Positions 44,028 to 54,037 are shown, numbered from the stretch's first letter. The stretch is DNA of 64,000 nt from Candidatus Methanoperedentaceae archaeon GB37 (GCA_905171695.1 LR991653.1:276258-340257), one strand, 5' to 3'. The notes: a model not told the origin generated them from the sequence alone. Numbers and translations are program-made.

Positions 44028-45818
44028 TTATTTTTGTGTGAATAAAGCATAAACCCCCTCTATTTCCTTTCCTTTTGCCTCTCTACAACTAGCTCCATCT
44101 CTGATATATAGTTTCTCGCCATACCACACGGGATTTTCTAAAGATTTTACAATAATCATTAAGACAGTATATCCATGATATGTTATTGGTGTTGCATCAG
44201 AAATAACCTGCCTTTTAAGACTCTCTGGTAAAGCAGATTCTTTTATTTTTTGGATAATGTAACTAATATATTCATCTAATGATACTTCTTTTAACTTTGC
44301 TTCACGCTCTAAACCAACAACCCCAAATTCGAAAATTCGGGGAACAGAAGACAAATTATCAAGTGTTTCTATTTTCTGTGTATCTTCTTCCTTGTCTGAT
44401 ACACCTATAAAAAGATATCCGACTTTACTTACACCTATATTTGCTAAAGCGGCGATATTCTGCAAAATTTTTTCAAGAGCTTTTTTATTGAATTTTCGTG
44501 GTTCTTCTAGAGAATATAACCCTTGTTTAAATTCATAAGAAGAAGACTCGACTTTAGCACGGTGTAAATGATTTTCAAAATCTAATGCTAATGCTCCAGA
44601 TCGAACACCCATAGTACTACTATCTTTGAAATAAGGAGATATCAGTCCTTTGCAAAGGTCAATATTTTTTCTTCTATCGATAGATCTTACATAATGACTA
44701 GCACTTTTTATTTTGGAAGATAGATTTGTCACTGCATTTATAATTTTTTCATAATTAAATGGTTCTTTGCCTTCTTTAATAATTAGTTCATAAAACGCCA
44801 TAAATAAAGTATAAAACGGTTCTTTAACTGGATTTGCACCAGCAGTAGGATTTAGAATATTCTTCAGACTCATATCTGGAAAGTATGTTTCCATCATATC
44901 TTTTATTATAGAAAATACCGTCTTTAAGTCGTTTTTAAGATTTTCATAACCGTATCTATTTATTGCAACTTCTATATCTTTAGATTTATCTACTTCTCCT
45001 TTTCCATAATACTTGTCAAATTCCTCTTTGCTTGCCGGAAATGGGTTATTTAACGCTACTGAAAGTACAATATCTGCAACCAACTGTTCATCTAAACTGT
45101 CCCTTAGTTGTTGAACATTGAGAATCCCTTGTTGACACCAAAATGTATTTTCAGCTAAAACATCATATCCAAGACCCAAACGTTTTGAATCAATACTTAT
45201 TTCAGGCATTTTTGTTAGAGGCAGTATATCATTAGAAACATCCCCTCTGAATTCACTACTTAGTTCTCTTACTATTTCAGCAAATTTTGTAGTAACGCCT
45301 GCCTGCCTTACTTCTTGGGGAGAGAGATGTTTCCCAAACGCATTTATTCTTCTGAATATCTCGTTTATTTCTTCTTCTGAAGAGGCATCATAAATGGATA
45401 CTGGGATTTGATATTCCAAGAACTTAGAGATTAGTTCTGGTGATAAAAAATTCTTTGATTTTGCCGCTGGTGTAAATAGTCCTTTTTCTGTCTGTATTTT
45501 TGCAAAAGGAAACTCCTCGATATTGAAATAGGCTTCTTCATTATCCCATATTACTGAAAACTGATTTTCTATAAATTCAAAGATTGCGTTTAATCGCTGG
45601 GTTCCATCAATAATCTCATAGACATTACTATCTTTTACATGTTTTGCAAGCAATATCAAAGGTATGGGGTATCCTAAAAGAATACTATTTATCAATGCTT
45701 TCTTTTCATATAGAGTCCACACAAGTTTTCGCTGATATCTTCTATTTACAAGTAATTTGTTCTCTCTATACCATCTATATAACTCCATTATACTAACACC
45801 ACGAGGTGCTATACCCAT
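44028..45818 (-). CDS. DUF262 (ParB-like NTPase/nuclease) + AlbA_2 (Schlafen-type) defence protein
   Basis: 596 residues. The DUF262 domain occupies about 1-330 (VNRRYQRKLVWTLYEKKALINSILLG; EIIDGTQRLNAIF with the DGTQR motif). An AlbA_2/Schlafen-like ATP-binding domain follows at about 430-560 (ESSSYEFKQGLY, KALEKILQNIAALANIG, YLFIGVSDKEED). DUF262 proteins are found in GmrSD-type and other phage-defence islands. AT-rich, unlike its neighbours. GGAGGTG lies 6 bases before the ATG. It sits alone between cassette-type ends (44013-44030 and 45836-45863). Confidence 0.86.
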   Translation of the reverse strand: MGIAPRGVSIMELYRWYRENKLLVNRRYQRKLVWTLYEKKALINSILLGYPIPLILLAKHVKDSNVYEIIDGTQRLNAIFEFIENQFSVIWDNEEAYFNIEEFPFAKIQTEKGLFTPAAKSKNFLSPELISKFLEYQIPVSIYDASSEEEINEIFRRINAFGKHLSPQEVRQAGVTTKFAEIVRELSSEFRGDVSNDILPLTKMPEISIDSKRLGLGYDVLAENTFWCQQGILNVQQLRDSLDEQLVADIVLSVALNNPFPASKEEFDKYYGKGEVDKSKDIEVAINRYGYENLKNDLKTVFSIIKDMMETYFPDMSLKNILNPTAGANPVKEPFYTLFMAFYELIIKEGKEPFNYEKIINAVTNLSSKIKSASHYVRSIDRRKNIDLCKGLISPYFKDSSTMGVRSGALALDFENHLHRAKVESSSYEFKQGLYSLEEPRKFNKKALEKILQNIAALANIGVSKVGYLFIGVSDKEEDTQKIETLDNLSSVPRIFEFGVVGLEREAKLKEVSLDEYISYIIQKIKESALPESLKRQVISDATPITYHGYTVLMIIVKSLENPVWYGEKLYIRDGASCREAKGKEIEGVYALFTQK

Positions 45819-45835
45819 CTCTTCACCTCCTTTTT

Positions 45836-45863
45836 AAAGCCGTCGAGCTGAATTTCGCCTAAC
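45836..45863 (-). other. Cassette start with R'-type GTTAGGC
   Basis: Minus-strand GTTAGGC at 45863-45857, preceded by GAACGA as in attC-like sites 1 and 3. The following bases (to 45836) are complementary to 44013-44030 at the far end of the unit over most of their length, the same self-complementary-ends rule shown by the main array. Confidence 0.6.
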
Positions 45864-45869
45864 TCGTTC

Positions 45870-45966
45870 ATATACGAAATATTTCGTATATCATCTCCAT
45901 TCTGCAGGATATAAACTTCGTATATACCTCCATTTTGGCAGTGTATCTGAGCTACTTCGTATATAC
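45870..45966. repeat. Palindrome and repeated TTCGTATATA motif
   Basis: A 22-bp perfect palindrome centred on ACGAAAT/ATTTCGT at 45870-45891. ACTTCGTATATAC then recurs at 45915-45927 and 45954-45966. A related GTTCGTATATAAC is at 6559-6571, beside the start of the main array. Nothing else is recognisable in 45819-46131. Confidence 0.6.
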
Positions 45967-46131
45967 ATCAATCTGGATGAAGTCTTATTCTCTCTAAAAC
46001 GTTCCTCAATCATCCTTTACACTCCTTTCTTATTTTCAAACAATCTATCCAGTGGACTTTTAATCCTGAGTATATCCCTGTTACTCAGATGCGTATATAT
46101 CTCTGTTGTTTTTGAGCTCCAGACCCGTCAA

Positions 46132-46818
46132 CATCAGATTATAAATACGGGAGACCATCTTTTATTTATGCTGAGGGTAAGGGAAATTGTCGAAGAGTTG
46201 AAAGGTCTTTGAGAGGAATAAGGTGCCTTTCGAGGTTAAAATTCTCGGTATTGCAACCTATATTCAGACGTATTCTCTCAGGAGGACTGCCAGAATTCTC
46301 TCTCTGAGCTTCATCCAGTCTCTAAAACATCTCTTTGAAACAGGGAAGTTTGAAGAGAGATTGCCTCTTTGCATCAGAGAAGAAAAGAAGATACCTGATA
46401 ACATTGGACGAAAGAGTTGTTAAAGCAAAAAAAGGCGTACTATGTCTATTCTGCTGTGGATGTGGAAAAGAATGAGTTAATTCTGATTAGAGCTTATACA
46501 AACAGGAATTATCTTGTTACAAGGTCTTTCCTAAGAGAAGTGCTAAAGTTCTGCGAGAACAAGCCAAAATTCATCGTTGATAAAGCTCCCTGGCTCTATA
46601 GATGCGCTGAAGAGCCTGGATCTGGAATTTGAGCGATCAGTCCTTTCGGAGCATGAAATCCATCCAAAAAATTTCATGCAACACTAAAACAGAGAATAAA
46701 GATATTTTTTGCTCAATTAGCTCTTTTAATCCTGTTAAAAACTGGAATTTGTTCTGTAAGCTCTTCATGCTTTATTATAATCGGTTGAGGTGGCGTCTAT
46801 GTTAAGTGAACACGTCCC
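46132..46818 (+). mobile_element. IS6/IS240-like insertion sequence C, degenerate (best-preserved copy)
   Basis: Ends GACCCGTCAACAT (46132-46144) and GTGAACACGTCC (near 46807-46818). The transposase is visible in two frames: PFEVKILGIATYIQTYSLRRTARILSLSF (46223-46423) and VYSAVDVEKNELILIRAYTNRN...KFIVDKAPWL (46417-46632), that is, the DDE core with D in AVD and VDKAPW. The C-terminal part follows with frameshifts. The conserved helices resemble IS6/IS240 transposases of archaea. Confidence 0.7.
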
Positions 46819-46867
46819 AGCATTCTGGTGGAAAGATTTTTAAATAAAAAAATCTTTTTTAATTGGT

Positions 46868-47914
46868 ATGGTTGAATATGTGCCAGCGTTAGATATAAGA
46901 AAAAAGTTTAAAGCCAGTGGTAGGGTGAGGGATGTTGTTAGAAGGCTTGGTGTTATAACTGCTGACAGGGTGCATTTAAAGAGATATCCTGTCGAGAATC
47001 CTGTGAGTATTTTCAATCCGGGGCTTGTTGTTGATGGTAACGAGGTTGTGGTGTATAGTAGAATAACCTTGGGGTATTACACTTATGCAAGTGCTGTTGC
47101 AGAGTTTTCGATTCCTATAAGCGATTTGAAGAAGGGTGGTCTGGTTGGTCATTACACTGCTGAGATAACGGTTCTTCCAGGGAATAACTTTGACTGGTGG
47201 GGGGTGGAGGATCCAAGGGTTTATGAGATTGACGGGATGAGGCTTATGACCTATTGTGGGAGGACTGTGAGTTATTTTGACTCGAAGGCTGATGTTGAGA
47301 GGGCGCTTCCTGTTACTGCTGTCTTTGAAGAGGGGAGGTGGAGGAAGGCGTGTGTCTTCAGACTGCCGAAGGATTTTAGGCGGAATGTGGTGAGTGACAA
47401 GGATGCTTTTCTTGTTAAGATGGGGGGTAAGCTGAAGTTTTTCCACAGGCTGCATATGAGAGATGATGGATTTTGCATGGTCATAAGCGATGTTCCAGAG
47501 GATGTTCTCTCTTTTGATAAGTTCAGAGAGATTGTTGTGAGTGGCACTGCGTGTGTTATTGAGCCTGCGAAGTTTGAGGAGAAGATTGGGTGGGGCACGC
47601 CTCCTGTGAAGGTAGGAGGGGAGTACTTGCTTTTTGTCCATGCTGTGGAGAGGAGAAGAATGCGTTATAGTGTGTTTGCGATCCTGATGGATGATAATGC
47701 TGAGGTGACGGCGATAACGCCGTATTATATAATGCAGCCTAAGGAGATCTATGAGGTGTATGGTGACAGGCCTTTCACAATATTCCCTTGTGGCGCGCAG
47801 CTGGTGGATGATAGGATAATAATAAGCTATGGTGCTGCAGACAGTAGCATAGGAATAGGGGAGGTGGATCTAAGCGAAATCATGTCAATCCTTGACTCAA
47901 ACAGAGTTCAATAG
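46868..47914 (+). CDS. GH130-like glycoside phosphorylase/hydrolase family protein
   Basis: 348 residues of the five-bladed propeller GH130 type. NPVSIFNPGLVVDGNEVVVYSRI, NNFDWWGVEDPRVYEIDGM (family WGxEDPR signature), TPPVKVGGEYLLFVHAV and TIFPCGAQLVDDRIIISYGAAD follow in order. GH130 enzymes phosphorolyse beta-mannosides. Convergent with, and overlapping by 18 bases, a GT4 glycosyltransferase, with a phosphomannose isomerase nearby. The cluster suggests synthesis or recycling of a mannose-containing glycan. Confidence 0.82.
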   Translation: MVEYVPALDIRKKFKASGRVRDVVRRLGVITADRVHLKRYPVENPVSIFNPGLVVDGNEVVVYSRITLGYYTYASAVAEFSIPISDLKKGGLVGHYTAEITVLPGNNFDWWGVEDPRVYEIDGMRLMTYCGRTVSYFDSKADVERALPVTAVFEEGRWRKACVFRLPKDFRRNVVSDKDAFLVKMGGKLKFFHRLHMRDDGFCMVISDVPEDVLSFDKFREIVVSGTACVIEPAKFEEKIGWGTPPVKVGGEYLLFVHAVERRRMRYSVFAILMDDNAEVTAITPYYIMQPKEIYEVYGDRPFTIFPCGAQLVDDRIIISYGAADSSIGIGEVDLSEIMSILDSNRVQ

Positions 47915-48925
47915 CTCTGTGAACTTTCTCGCTATTTTTTCGCTGCTGTTCTCTTCAACATACCTTTTGGCTGCATTTTTTATCTTCTTTCTATATTCTT
48001 TGTCTTCTATTAGTTTTTCAAGTTCTTCTGTGAGGTTGTCAACGCTCTTATAGGTGATAACTGGTTTTTCTCTTGGCAGTGCTTCAAAGTGTCTTGTGTC
48101 TGGTACCACTGTTGGGACTAGGGAGCCGAGGCACTGAGAGAGCGTTGACGATACAACCACTGCGTCAGTTTTGCCTTTGGGTAGGAGGTGGATGTCGCTT
48201 TTACTCAGCTCCTTATATAGTTCCTCGTCTTCGAGTCTTTTCTTGAGCTCTTTTAGCCAGGGTTTTTTAAAGGAGAGTGCTCCGTCTGATCGGATAACCT
48301 TGTAGATAAAATCGTGTTTTTTATGGATTAGTTCAAGTGCTTGAAGATAGTCTCTGTATTCGTTTTCAGGTTGTCTTCCGAAGGTGAAGAAGGTTAGCTG
48401 GTCTTCTGCGAACTTTCTCTTGCTTTCTCTGATCCTGTGACATGGATAGGGTATTATTCTGACAAGGTCTTCGTGATCTTTCAGCATCTCTTTTAGGTAC
48501 CTTTCATCGAAAACGGCGATGGCATCGAATACTTGAAGGTTTGAGTAAAGGATATCGCTTCTTCGCCCTTCATGGATGACTGCTACAGTGGGCGAGTTCA
48601 TCCTTCTCACAAGCCTTTCAACTTCCAAGTAGGGTATGCTTACATAGGATTCAACGATTAGAAAGTCTGGATTATAGGATAGTATCTTTTCCTCGTCTAT
48701 GCTTCCACCATGTTTTTTGCCTGGCTCGGTTTCGGTGTAGCATCTCACAACGAACTCTTCATCTCTTCGTATGACCCTGTGATGCCACCATTTGTTGGCA
48801 CTTTCAACGTAGGGCGCGAAGACAACGAGCTCACATCCCATCTTGATGAGCTCCCTTCCTATGAGCTCTGCATGCATTGAAACCCCACAGGTCGCATTCC
48901 ATCTTGAAAGGATTCCTATTCTCAT
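47897..48925 (-). CDS. Glycosyltransferase family 4-like protein
   Basis: 342 residues. The N-terminal Rossmann half starts RIGILSRWNATCGVSMHAEL; a middle EYRDYLQALELIHKK and C-terminal DIHLLPKGKTDAVVVSSTLSQCLGSLVP occupy the place of the donor-binding EX7E region, though it is weak. Acts on nucleotide- or lipid-linked sugars in the cytosol; the sugar is unknown. Overlaps the GH130-like gene tail-to-tail. Confidence 0.82.
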   Translation of the reverse strand: MRIGILSRWNATCGVSMHAELIGRELIKMGCELVVFAPYVESANKWWHHRVIRRDEEFVVRCYTETEPGKKHGGSIDEEKILSYNPDFLIVESYVSIPYLEVERLVRRMNSPTVAVIHEGRRSDILYSNLQVFDAIAVFDERYLKEMLKDHEDLVRIIPYPCHRIRESKRKFAEDQLTFFTFGRQPENEYRDYLQALELIHKKHDFIYKVIRSDGALSFKKPWLKELKKRLEDEELYKELSKSDIHLLPKGKTDAVVVSSTLSQCLGSLVPTVVPDTRHFEALPREKPVITYKSVDNLTEELEKLIEDKEYRKKIKNAAKRYVEENSSEKIARKFTELLNSV

Positions 48926-49053
48926 AGCCTCACCTCGAATTATACAATTTTGAAACTCATTGCAACAAGCAATGCTAAAAAACTTTAACGTCTTTTATGC
49001 TGTTGATACCCATAAAACTTACTATATTGATATGCGCAAAATCTTTAATGACT

Positions 49054-49899
49054 CAATGCCATTTTGATGTTGTGCCTCTTCCAAGCTTCCTCTTTCAGAG
49101 TGAGAAGAATATTATTAGAAAGCCATGGGGTTTTGAGGAATGGCTGTTTTCTGCTCACCCTTCCAGCCCCTCCTATCTTCGTGTGGGAGAGAGGGTGGTG
49201 AGCATGGTAGAGCTTTTCAGGGAGACGAGGGAGGAGCTTTGTGGAAAAGCTGCTAAATTTGAAGAGTTCCCTATTCTTGTGAAGGTGCTTGATGTTAGGG
49301 ATAGACTGAGTGTTCAGGTTCACCCTTCTGACGAGATTGCAGAGGAGCTTGGAGAAGTGGATGGCGGGAAGATGGAAGGATTCCTGATGCTTGGCAGGGG
49401 GGTGGTCTATGCTGGTTTCAAAGAGGACGTAAAGCCCGGTGTTGAGGTGGTTGGCAAGCTTCACAGGTTCGAGGCTGGTTTTTTAGATACGTTTCTCATC
49501 AAGCCCGGTGTGGCGCATTATGTTGAAGGGGCGAGGTTTCTTGAGGTTTCAACGAATTCGAATATCACGTACAGGGTCTACGACTTCAGTGGTAGGGTGG
49601 TTGAGCCTGAGAAGGCGATGAAGGCAATGAGGTTTGAGAAGAGTAGGAGAGAGGATATTAAGCGGGAGAGGGGAAGGCTTCTCACGGACTGTTTTTCTTT
49701 TGAGGCTGTGGAGGGTGGATGTTCGCGGGTTTTTCTTGAGGCGTTTAACATCGTGTTCTCTGCAAAGGGCAACGTGGCTTTAAGGCATGAAGATGATAAG
49801 ACGGTGCTTGGGGAGGGCGAGGCTTGTTTGGTGCCTGCTGCAACCGGGGTGTACGAGTTGCTGGTGGAAGAGGGCGTTGCCGTGAGAATCTGGCCCTAA
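49054..49899 (+). CDS. manA: Mannose-6-phosphate isomerase-like (class I) protein
   Basis: About 281 residues from ATG 49054; an upstream in-frame ATG at 48997 would add 19 residues of hydrophobic, poorly conserved sequence. Zinc-site residues are visible: VHPSDEIAEEL (QVHP), GKMEGFLML (Glu) and PGVAHYVEGARFLEVSTNSN (His). It interconverts fructose-6-P and mannose-6-P. Neighbours GH130-like and GT4 support a mannose pathway. Single cupin core plus a second domain, as in class I enzymes. Confidence 0.85.
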   Translation, partial: QCHFDVVPLPSFLFQSEKNIIRKPWGFEEWLFSAHPSSPSYLRVGERVVSMVELFRETREELCGKAAKFEEFPILVKVLDVRDRLSVQVHPSDEIAEELGEVDGGKMEGFLMLGRGVVYAGFKEDVKPGVEVVGKLHRFEAGFLDTFLIKPGVAHYVEGARFLEVSTNSNITYRVYDFSGRVVEPEKAMKAMRFEKSRREDIKRERGRLLTDCFSFEAVEGGCSRVFLEAFNIVFSAKGNVALRHEDDKTVLGEGEACLVPAATGVYELLVEEGVAVRIWP

Positions 49900-49981
49900 G
49901 CTTTTTCAGTAGAGCCCTTTGCAAAACCTCTGTTCAAAGACGTCTATACCGTTTTTTATTTATAAGGGTTTAAAGATTTGT

Positions 49982-50995
49982 GCTGTGTTGAACAATTGGC
50001 TGGATGGGGTATATCTTCAGGTAATTGTTTCTCTGAGAATGTAGGCTTAAACACTTATGAGCATGTTGTAGAAGATGAATTTCATCTTTACTTCTTGAAA
50101 TAAAGCTTCTGTAGATCTTGCTCTGCATGTCTCTCCAAATACTCTTTTAACACCAGAGAAGAAACTCTCTGCTGTCCATCTGCAGCCATACCTGTATTTA
50201 TCTTTCCATCTTTCATGACCTAACTCTTTTGAGTTCTCTTACTCTCTTAGCTCTGGATGGAGAGCCTCTTGACTTAGTTGAAGAGTTACTTCTTATCTTG
50301 ATCACTGGTCTGGTTCTACATCATTTTCAGCAAGATAATTGAAATTCTCTCTGCTATCATAACCTCCATCACCATATACCCTACTTATCTCTCCACCTCT
50401 TCCTTTAATTTGCTTTACCAGAGGTTTTAACATCTTTCCATCACCTGTTCTTTCATCTGTTATCTTTAAGGCTAAGAGTTTCCTTGTTTTAACGTCTATA
50501 GCAATATGAACCTTAATCCAACCCTTTCTCGTCTTTCCATTTATCTCTGATCCACTCTCCTCTATTCGTTATCTTCATACCAGACGAATCTATTGCAACT
50601 ACAAGATCTTCTCCAAGATTACTAGAGAGTTCAAAGTCTAGTTTCCTCAACCTCTTACAAACAGTGGAATAATCAGCTACCTTTAACTCAGGTATATATT
50701 CTGATAATTTCCTCAAAAATCCTTCCATTTGTCTTAATGGAAGGAAAGCTACATGCAAGAAAGCTAGAAAACACATAAAGGTTCGAGGAAACCTGAAAGG
50801 TCTGCCAACCTTCCCCTCATTCATCCTATTTAATTCTTCATCCCAGTTCTCAAGGAAATCCAATGAGATATAGAGTTCTCCCCTCCGCACAAGTTTTTCA
50901 TTATATTCCTTCCAACTTCTCTTACTCTGCATCCCAATCATCCCTCCTGCAAATGAGAAATACAGGAAGGAAACTTAAAAGTTATTCAACACAGC
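49982..50995 (-). mobile_element. IS5-like insertion sequence, 1014 bp
   Basis: Inverted ends GCTGTGTTGAACAA (49982-49995) and TTATTCAACACAGC (50982-50995). A minus-strand transposase starts near 50941 (SWKEYNEKLVRRGELYISLDFLENWDEELNRM; VVAIDSSGMKITNRGEWI carries the first Asp); the 3' half (50000-50500) is shifted or interrupted. A truncated second copy is at 52271. Full-length but probably inactive. Confidence 0.8.
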
Positions 50996-51095
50996 AGATA
51001 AACAAGAATTCATAAAAAGGAGATAGACTTTTAAGCCATGAACATACTGCCGGTAATTATAGTCTCGGACATAACAAACTTGATCAATCAGGAGT

Positions 51096-51338
51096 TCACT
51101 GATCCACCTCCTCGCAAACCTCCTTTGCCTCTATGTCGTCAAACATCATGTGGAAGGCATACTGATCTGCATGCCTTGGATAGATCCCATAGGCCGCAAA
51201 ACCTCCCCCCAGACCGTTTGCGCGATCGTGCATAAGAGCAATCGATCTGATAATCGCGTTTCCATCCATTCGCTTTCCTGATTCACTCATTATACCAGAG
51301 ATGGAACATCCTGATGGAATGTGACAATCACACCTCAT
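51096..51338 (-). pseudogene. Class II glutamine amidotransferase (glutamate synthase-type) N-terminal fragment
   Basis: Starts MRCDCHIPSGCSISGIMSES (catalytic Cys in CSISGIM), then RSIALMHDRANGLGGGFAAYG; stops after about 80 residues where the family is over 200-350 long. One base separates its start from the stop of the hdrC fragment. The fragment ends near 51096, where IS-flanking sequence begins. Remains of a GltA/GlxB-like protein. Confidence 0.7.
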
Positions 51339-51339
51339 T

Positions 51340-52240
51340 TTACTCGCCTGCCTCTTCTTCTTGTTCTTCTTTATTTGCTTCATCTCGTTTTCTGATGATC
51401 GCAATTAACTCTTTTAGCTCATCTGCACCACTCAGTGGCGTTTCTGGCAGCTTCAGTTTCTTGCGCAACGCAGTTAGCTCACCCAGCTTTCCAGTGTCCA
51501 GAAACAACTTGAAACCTCCTCTGGTCAAAGACCTTGAACATGCCGAACTTCTGCGAACATAGCTCATAACAGGTGTAACAGATGGTGCAGTACCACATGT
51601 CAAGAGATTCTATGACCTTATGACCTCGTCCAGTTTGCCATGCAGAATATCTCCAATTATTCGGTTCGGTTCAAACCGTGGAATTGATTTTGTGACATGA
51701 CAGTCGTCTATACAAGCAGCACACTCATAGCAACGCCGCAGGTCTGCAAAATCAAAATACTGTCTCGCACTCTCAAGATGCCCCGAACGTTCGTGCCATT
51801 TTTCGATGAATAGGTCTGTTTCGACCCTATGCATATTCATGCCAAGCTCCACGGGTTCAAATCCAAGTACAAGCCCCATAAGTTCCATGAAATACACCAT
51901 CGGTATGTGTAACTGCTCACCGCTCTTTTTAAGGAGGCACTGCTTGGAGTCAAACATGGTGAAACACGCCGGGCACATCATCATGGCATCTGCAATCTTC
52001 TGAACCTCAATAATCTTTTCGCGATCCAGCGTGACTGCGTCGGAAGAGTCCTGTGTCGGAAGAGTCCTCTGTGTTGGAAAGGTCGTTTCCACAGCAGAGC
52101 ATCTTTACCGGATAGTCCACACTTTTAGCGCCTAGTGTTTCGACGAGAAGATCAAATTTTGTGGGCTGGTTCGGGTCGTCGAAATGAATTGCAGAACTCA
52201 GGCGGATCACATGGCATCCATAGTGAACCGCGATATTCAT
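51340..52240 (-). pseudogene. Decayed HdrB/HdrC-like heterodisulfide reductase genes
   Basis: Reading right to left: HYGCHVIRLSSAIHFDDPNQPT and MLCCGNDLSNTE (CCG domain of HdrB), MMMCPACFTMFDSKQ (second CCG half), YFDFADLRRCYECAACIDDCH (HdrC [4Fe-4S]) and MWYCTICYTCYELCSQ (second cluster). Three frame breaks: a 16-bp tandem duplication (52035-52066), an 8-bp tandem duplication (51611-51626) and a one-base change near 51520. The 5' end is lost against the IS5-like piece at 52271. Was a CoB/CoM heterodisulfide or related reductase cluster, now dead. Confidence 0.82.
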
Positions 52241-52270
52241 CCCATCAAACCGTCTTACTACCTGCTTTTT

Positions 52271-52445
52271 GCTGTGTTGAATAACTTTTGAGTTTCTTAT
52301 TGTATCTTCTCATTTGCAGGAGGGAAAGATATGGAGATGCAGAGGAGGAATTGGAAAGAGTATGATGAAAAGCTTGTGCGGAGGGGAGAACTCTATATCT
52401 CTTTGGATTTACTTGAGAACTGGGATGAAGAGCTGAGTAAAATGA
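52271..52445 (+). mobile_element. IS5-like insertion sequence, 5'-end fragment
   Basis: Begins GCTGTGTTGAATAA like the 49982 element, then codes RNWKEYDEKLVRRGELYISLDLLENWDEELS before similarity ends. Only about 175 bases remain, joining 50 bases later to an IS6-like end (GGACCCGTCCAC near 52494). Confidence 0.8.
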
Positions 52446-52506
52446 AGACCTTCATCCAATTCTTGGCTTGTAGCTTTTCTTCCGCTCAGGCAGGACCCGT
52501 CCACTG

Positions 52507-53526
52507 TGTAGTCCTGAAATTTTTGACCTTATAAACCCTACCTCTCATTCCCAACCACCTCATCAAAAAGCTTGAATGCAACACCTAACCTTGCTTCTAC
52601 CGGCAACCTGCCCCAGAAGGCATCTTCAGGGGTTTGGAGATGGTGTTTGGTATCCAGGCTCTCGTGGAATCTGACGTTGTTATACCAGTAAACGAAGTCA
52701 TCCAAGATCTCAAAATCGTCTCTATACCTGTTGTAACAGTCAAAGAGCTTCTCTATCTTACCATTCGTCTGTGGATGCTTTATCCTGGATGTTATCAGCT
52801 TTATACCCAATGAATCAAGATGGCTTTTGAACCTGCTCTCCCATTCTTTTCTGTCACCTTTTCTGTGAGCTCCGAACTCACTTCCATTGTCTGAGATCAG
52901 CTCTTCTAAAGGCATGATGTCCCAGTAATCCTCAACAAGCTTATCTACCAAAGCTATGCTGTTTTCAGTGTTTGCATTCTGAAATTCTCCTGCTGCAAGG
53001 ATCTTCCTTGATGCATCGTCAATGATTGCACAGAACTTTATTCCATCCTTATCGAACCGTCAATATGCCCTGCTGACATCGAATGCTCCCTCTCGTATCT
53101 TATGTATGGCTTTCTTCTCCTTTTCTTCCTTGGTTCTTCCTTTGCCAATCCTTCTTCAAGCAAGTATTTGTGGATGCGATTGTGAGGGATGTAGATGCCA
53201 TATACTTGCTCTATTACCTTCTCCAGTCTCCTTGCTCCAAGTTTGTATTTCATTTTTGCTTCTCTTACTATTTCCTTCTCCTCCTCGCTTAATTCTTTCA
53301 CCTTTCTTCCCCTCTTTCTTATTGGCAAATACTCTCCCTGTGTGAGCCAGCAAGACCATACCCTCTTGACCGTTGAAACGCTGACCCTCATCTCAAACGC
53401 TATCTCTCTGTTGCTCTTTCCTCTTCTCTTGTGTCGCACGATGTACCTTACCTTCTTCTCTGTTAGTCTGCCGTAATCCATCAGTTGTTTGAAGGTATTT
53501 AAAGTCAAATTTTTTGGGACTATACA
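52507..53526 (-). mobile_element. IS481-like insertion sequence inside an IS6-like copy
   Basis: Terminal inverse-related ends TGTAGTCCTGAAATTTTTGAC (52507) and GTCAAATTTTTTGGGACTATACA (to 53526). A minus-strand transposase is in two frames: HTH MRVSVSTVKRVWSCW and HIDGS (53038-53508), then ELISDNGSEFGAHRKGD and RIKHPQTNGKIEKLFDCYN (52538-52951), that is, the rve DDE core with D and E visible. One frameshift near 53055. It is flanked on the left by GGACCCGTCCAC and on the right by GTTGTTAAAGCAAA, both from the IS6-like element, so it inserted into that element. Confidence 0.8.
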
Positions 53527-54037
53527 GTTGTTAAAGCAAATAAAAGGTATGTTTACTCTGCTGTAGATGCGGAAAGGAATGGGTTAATCCTGATTAGAGC
53601 TTATACAAACAGGAATTATCTTGTTACAAGGTCCTTCAGAGAAGTGCTAAAATTCTGTGAGAAGAAGACCAAAATTCATCGTTGATAAAGCCCCTTGGCT
53701 TATAGATGCACTGAAAATCCTGGATCTGGAATTTGAGCGATCAGTCCTTTCGGAAGAGAGAAGCCTGGTTGAATCAGTGTTCTCCTTGTTTCAGATTGAA
53801 AATCTGAAACTCGCATGAAAGCCACCCAAAAGATTTCATGCAACACTAAAGCAGAGAATAAAGATATTTTTCTGATCAATTAGCTATTTTAATCCTGTTA
53901 AAAACTGGAATTTGTTCTGTAATCTCTTTATGCTTTATTATAATCGGTTGAGGTGGCGTCTATGTTAAGTGGACACGTCCCCTTCAGCATAAATAAAAGA
54001 TGGTCTCCCGTATTTATAATTTTATGTGGACGGGTCC
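53527..54037 (+). mobile_element. IS6/IS240-like insertion sequence D, interrupted
   Basis: 3' part of the element (transposase remains TTAAAGCAAATAAAAGG...; YYNRLRW region) to GTGGACACGTCCCC at about 53981. It is joined directly to a reversed left end (53982-54037, ending GGACGGGTCC). The junction lies inside the TauE gene. Confidence 0.65.

Noticed and set aside
46132..46818. IS6-like copies as integron parts
   Set aside because: Ends are the shared GACCCGTCCAC inverted repeats and the gene is a DDE transposase; no R boxes.
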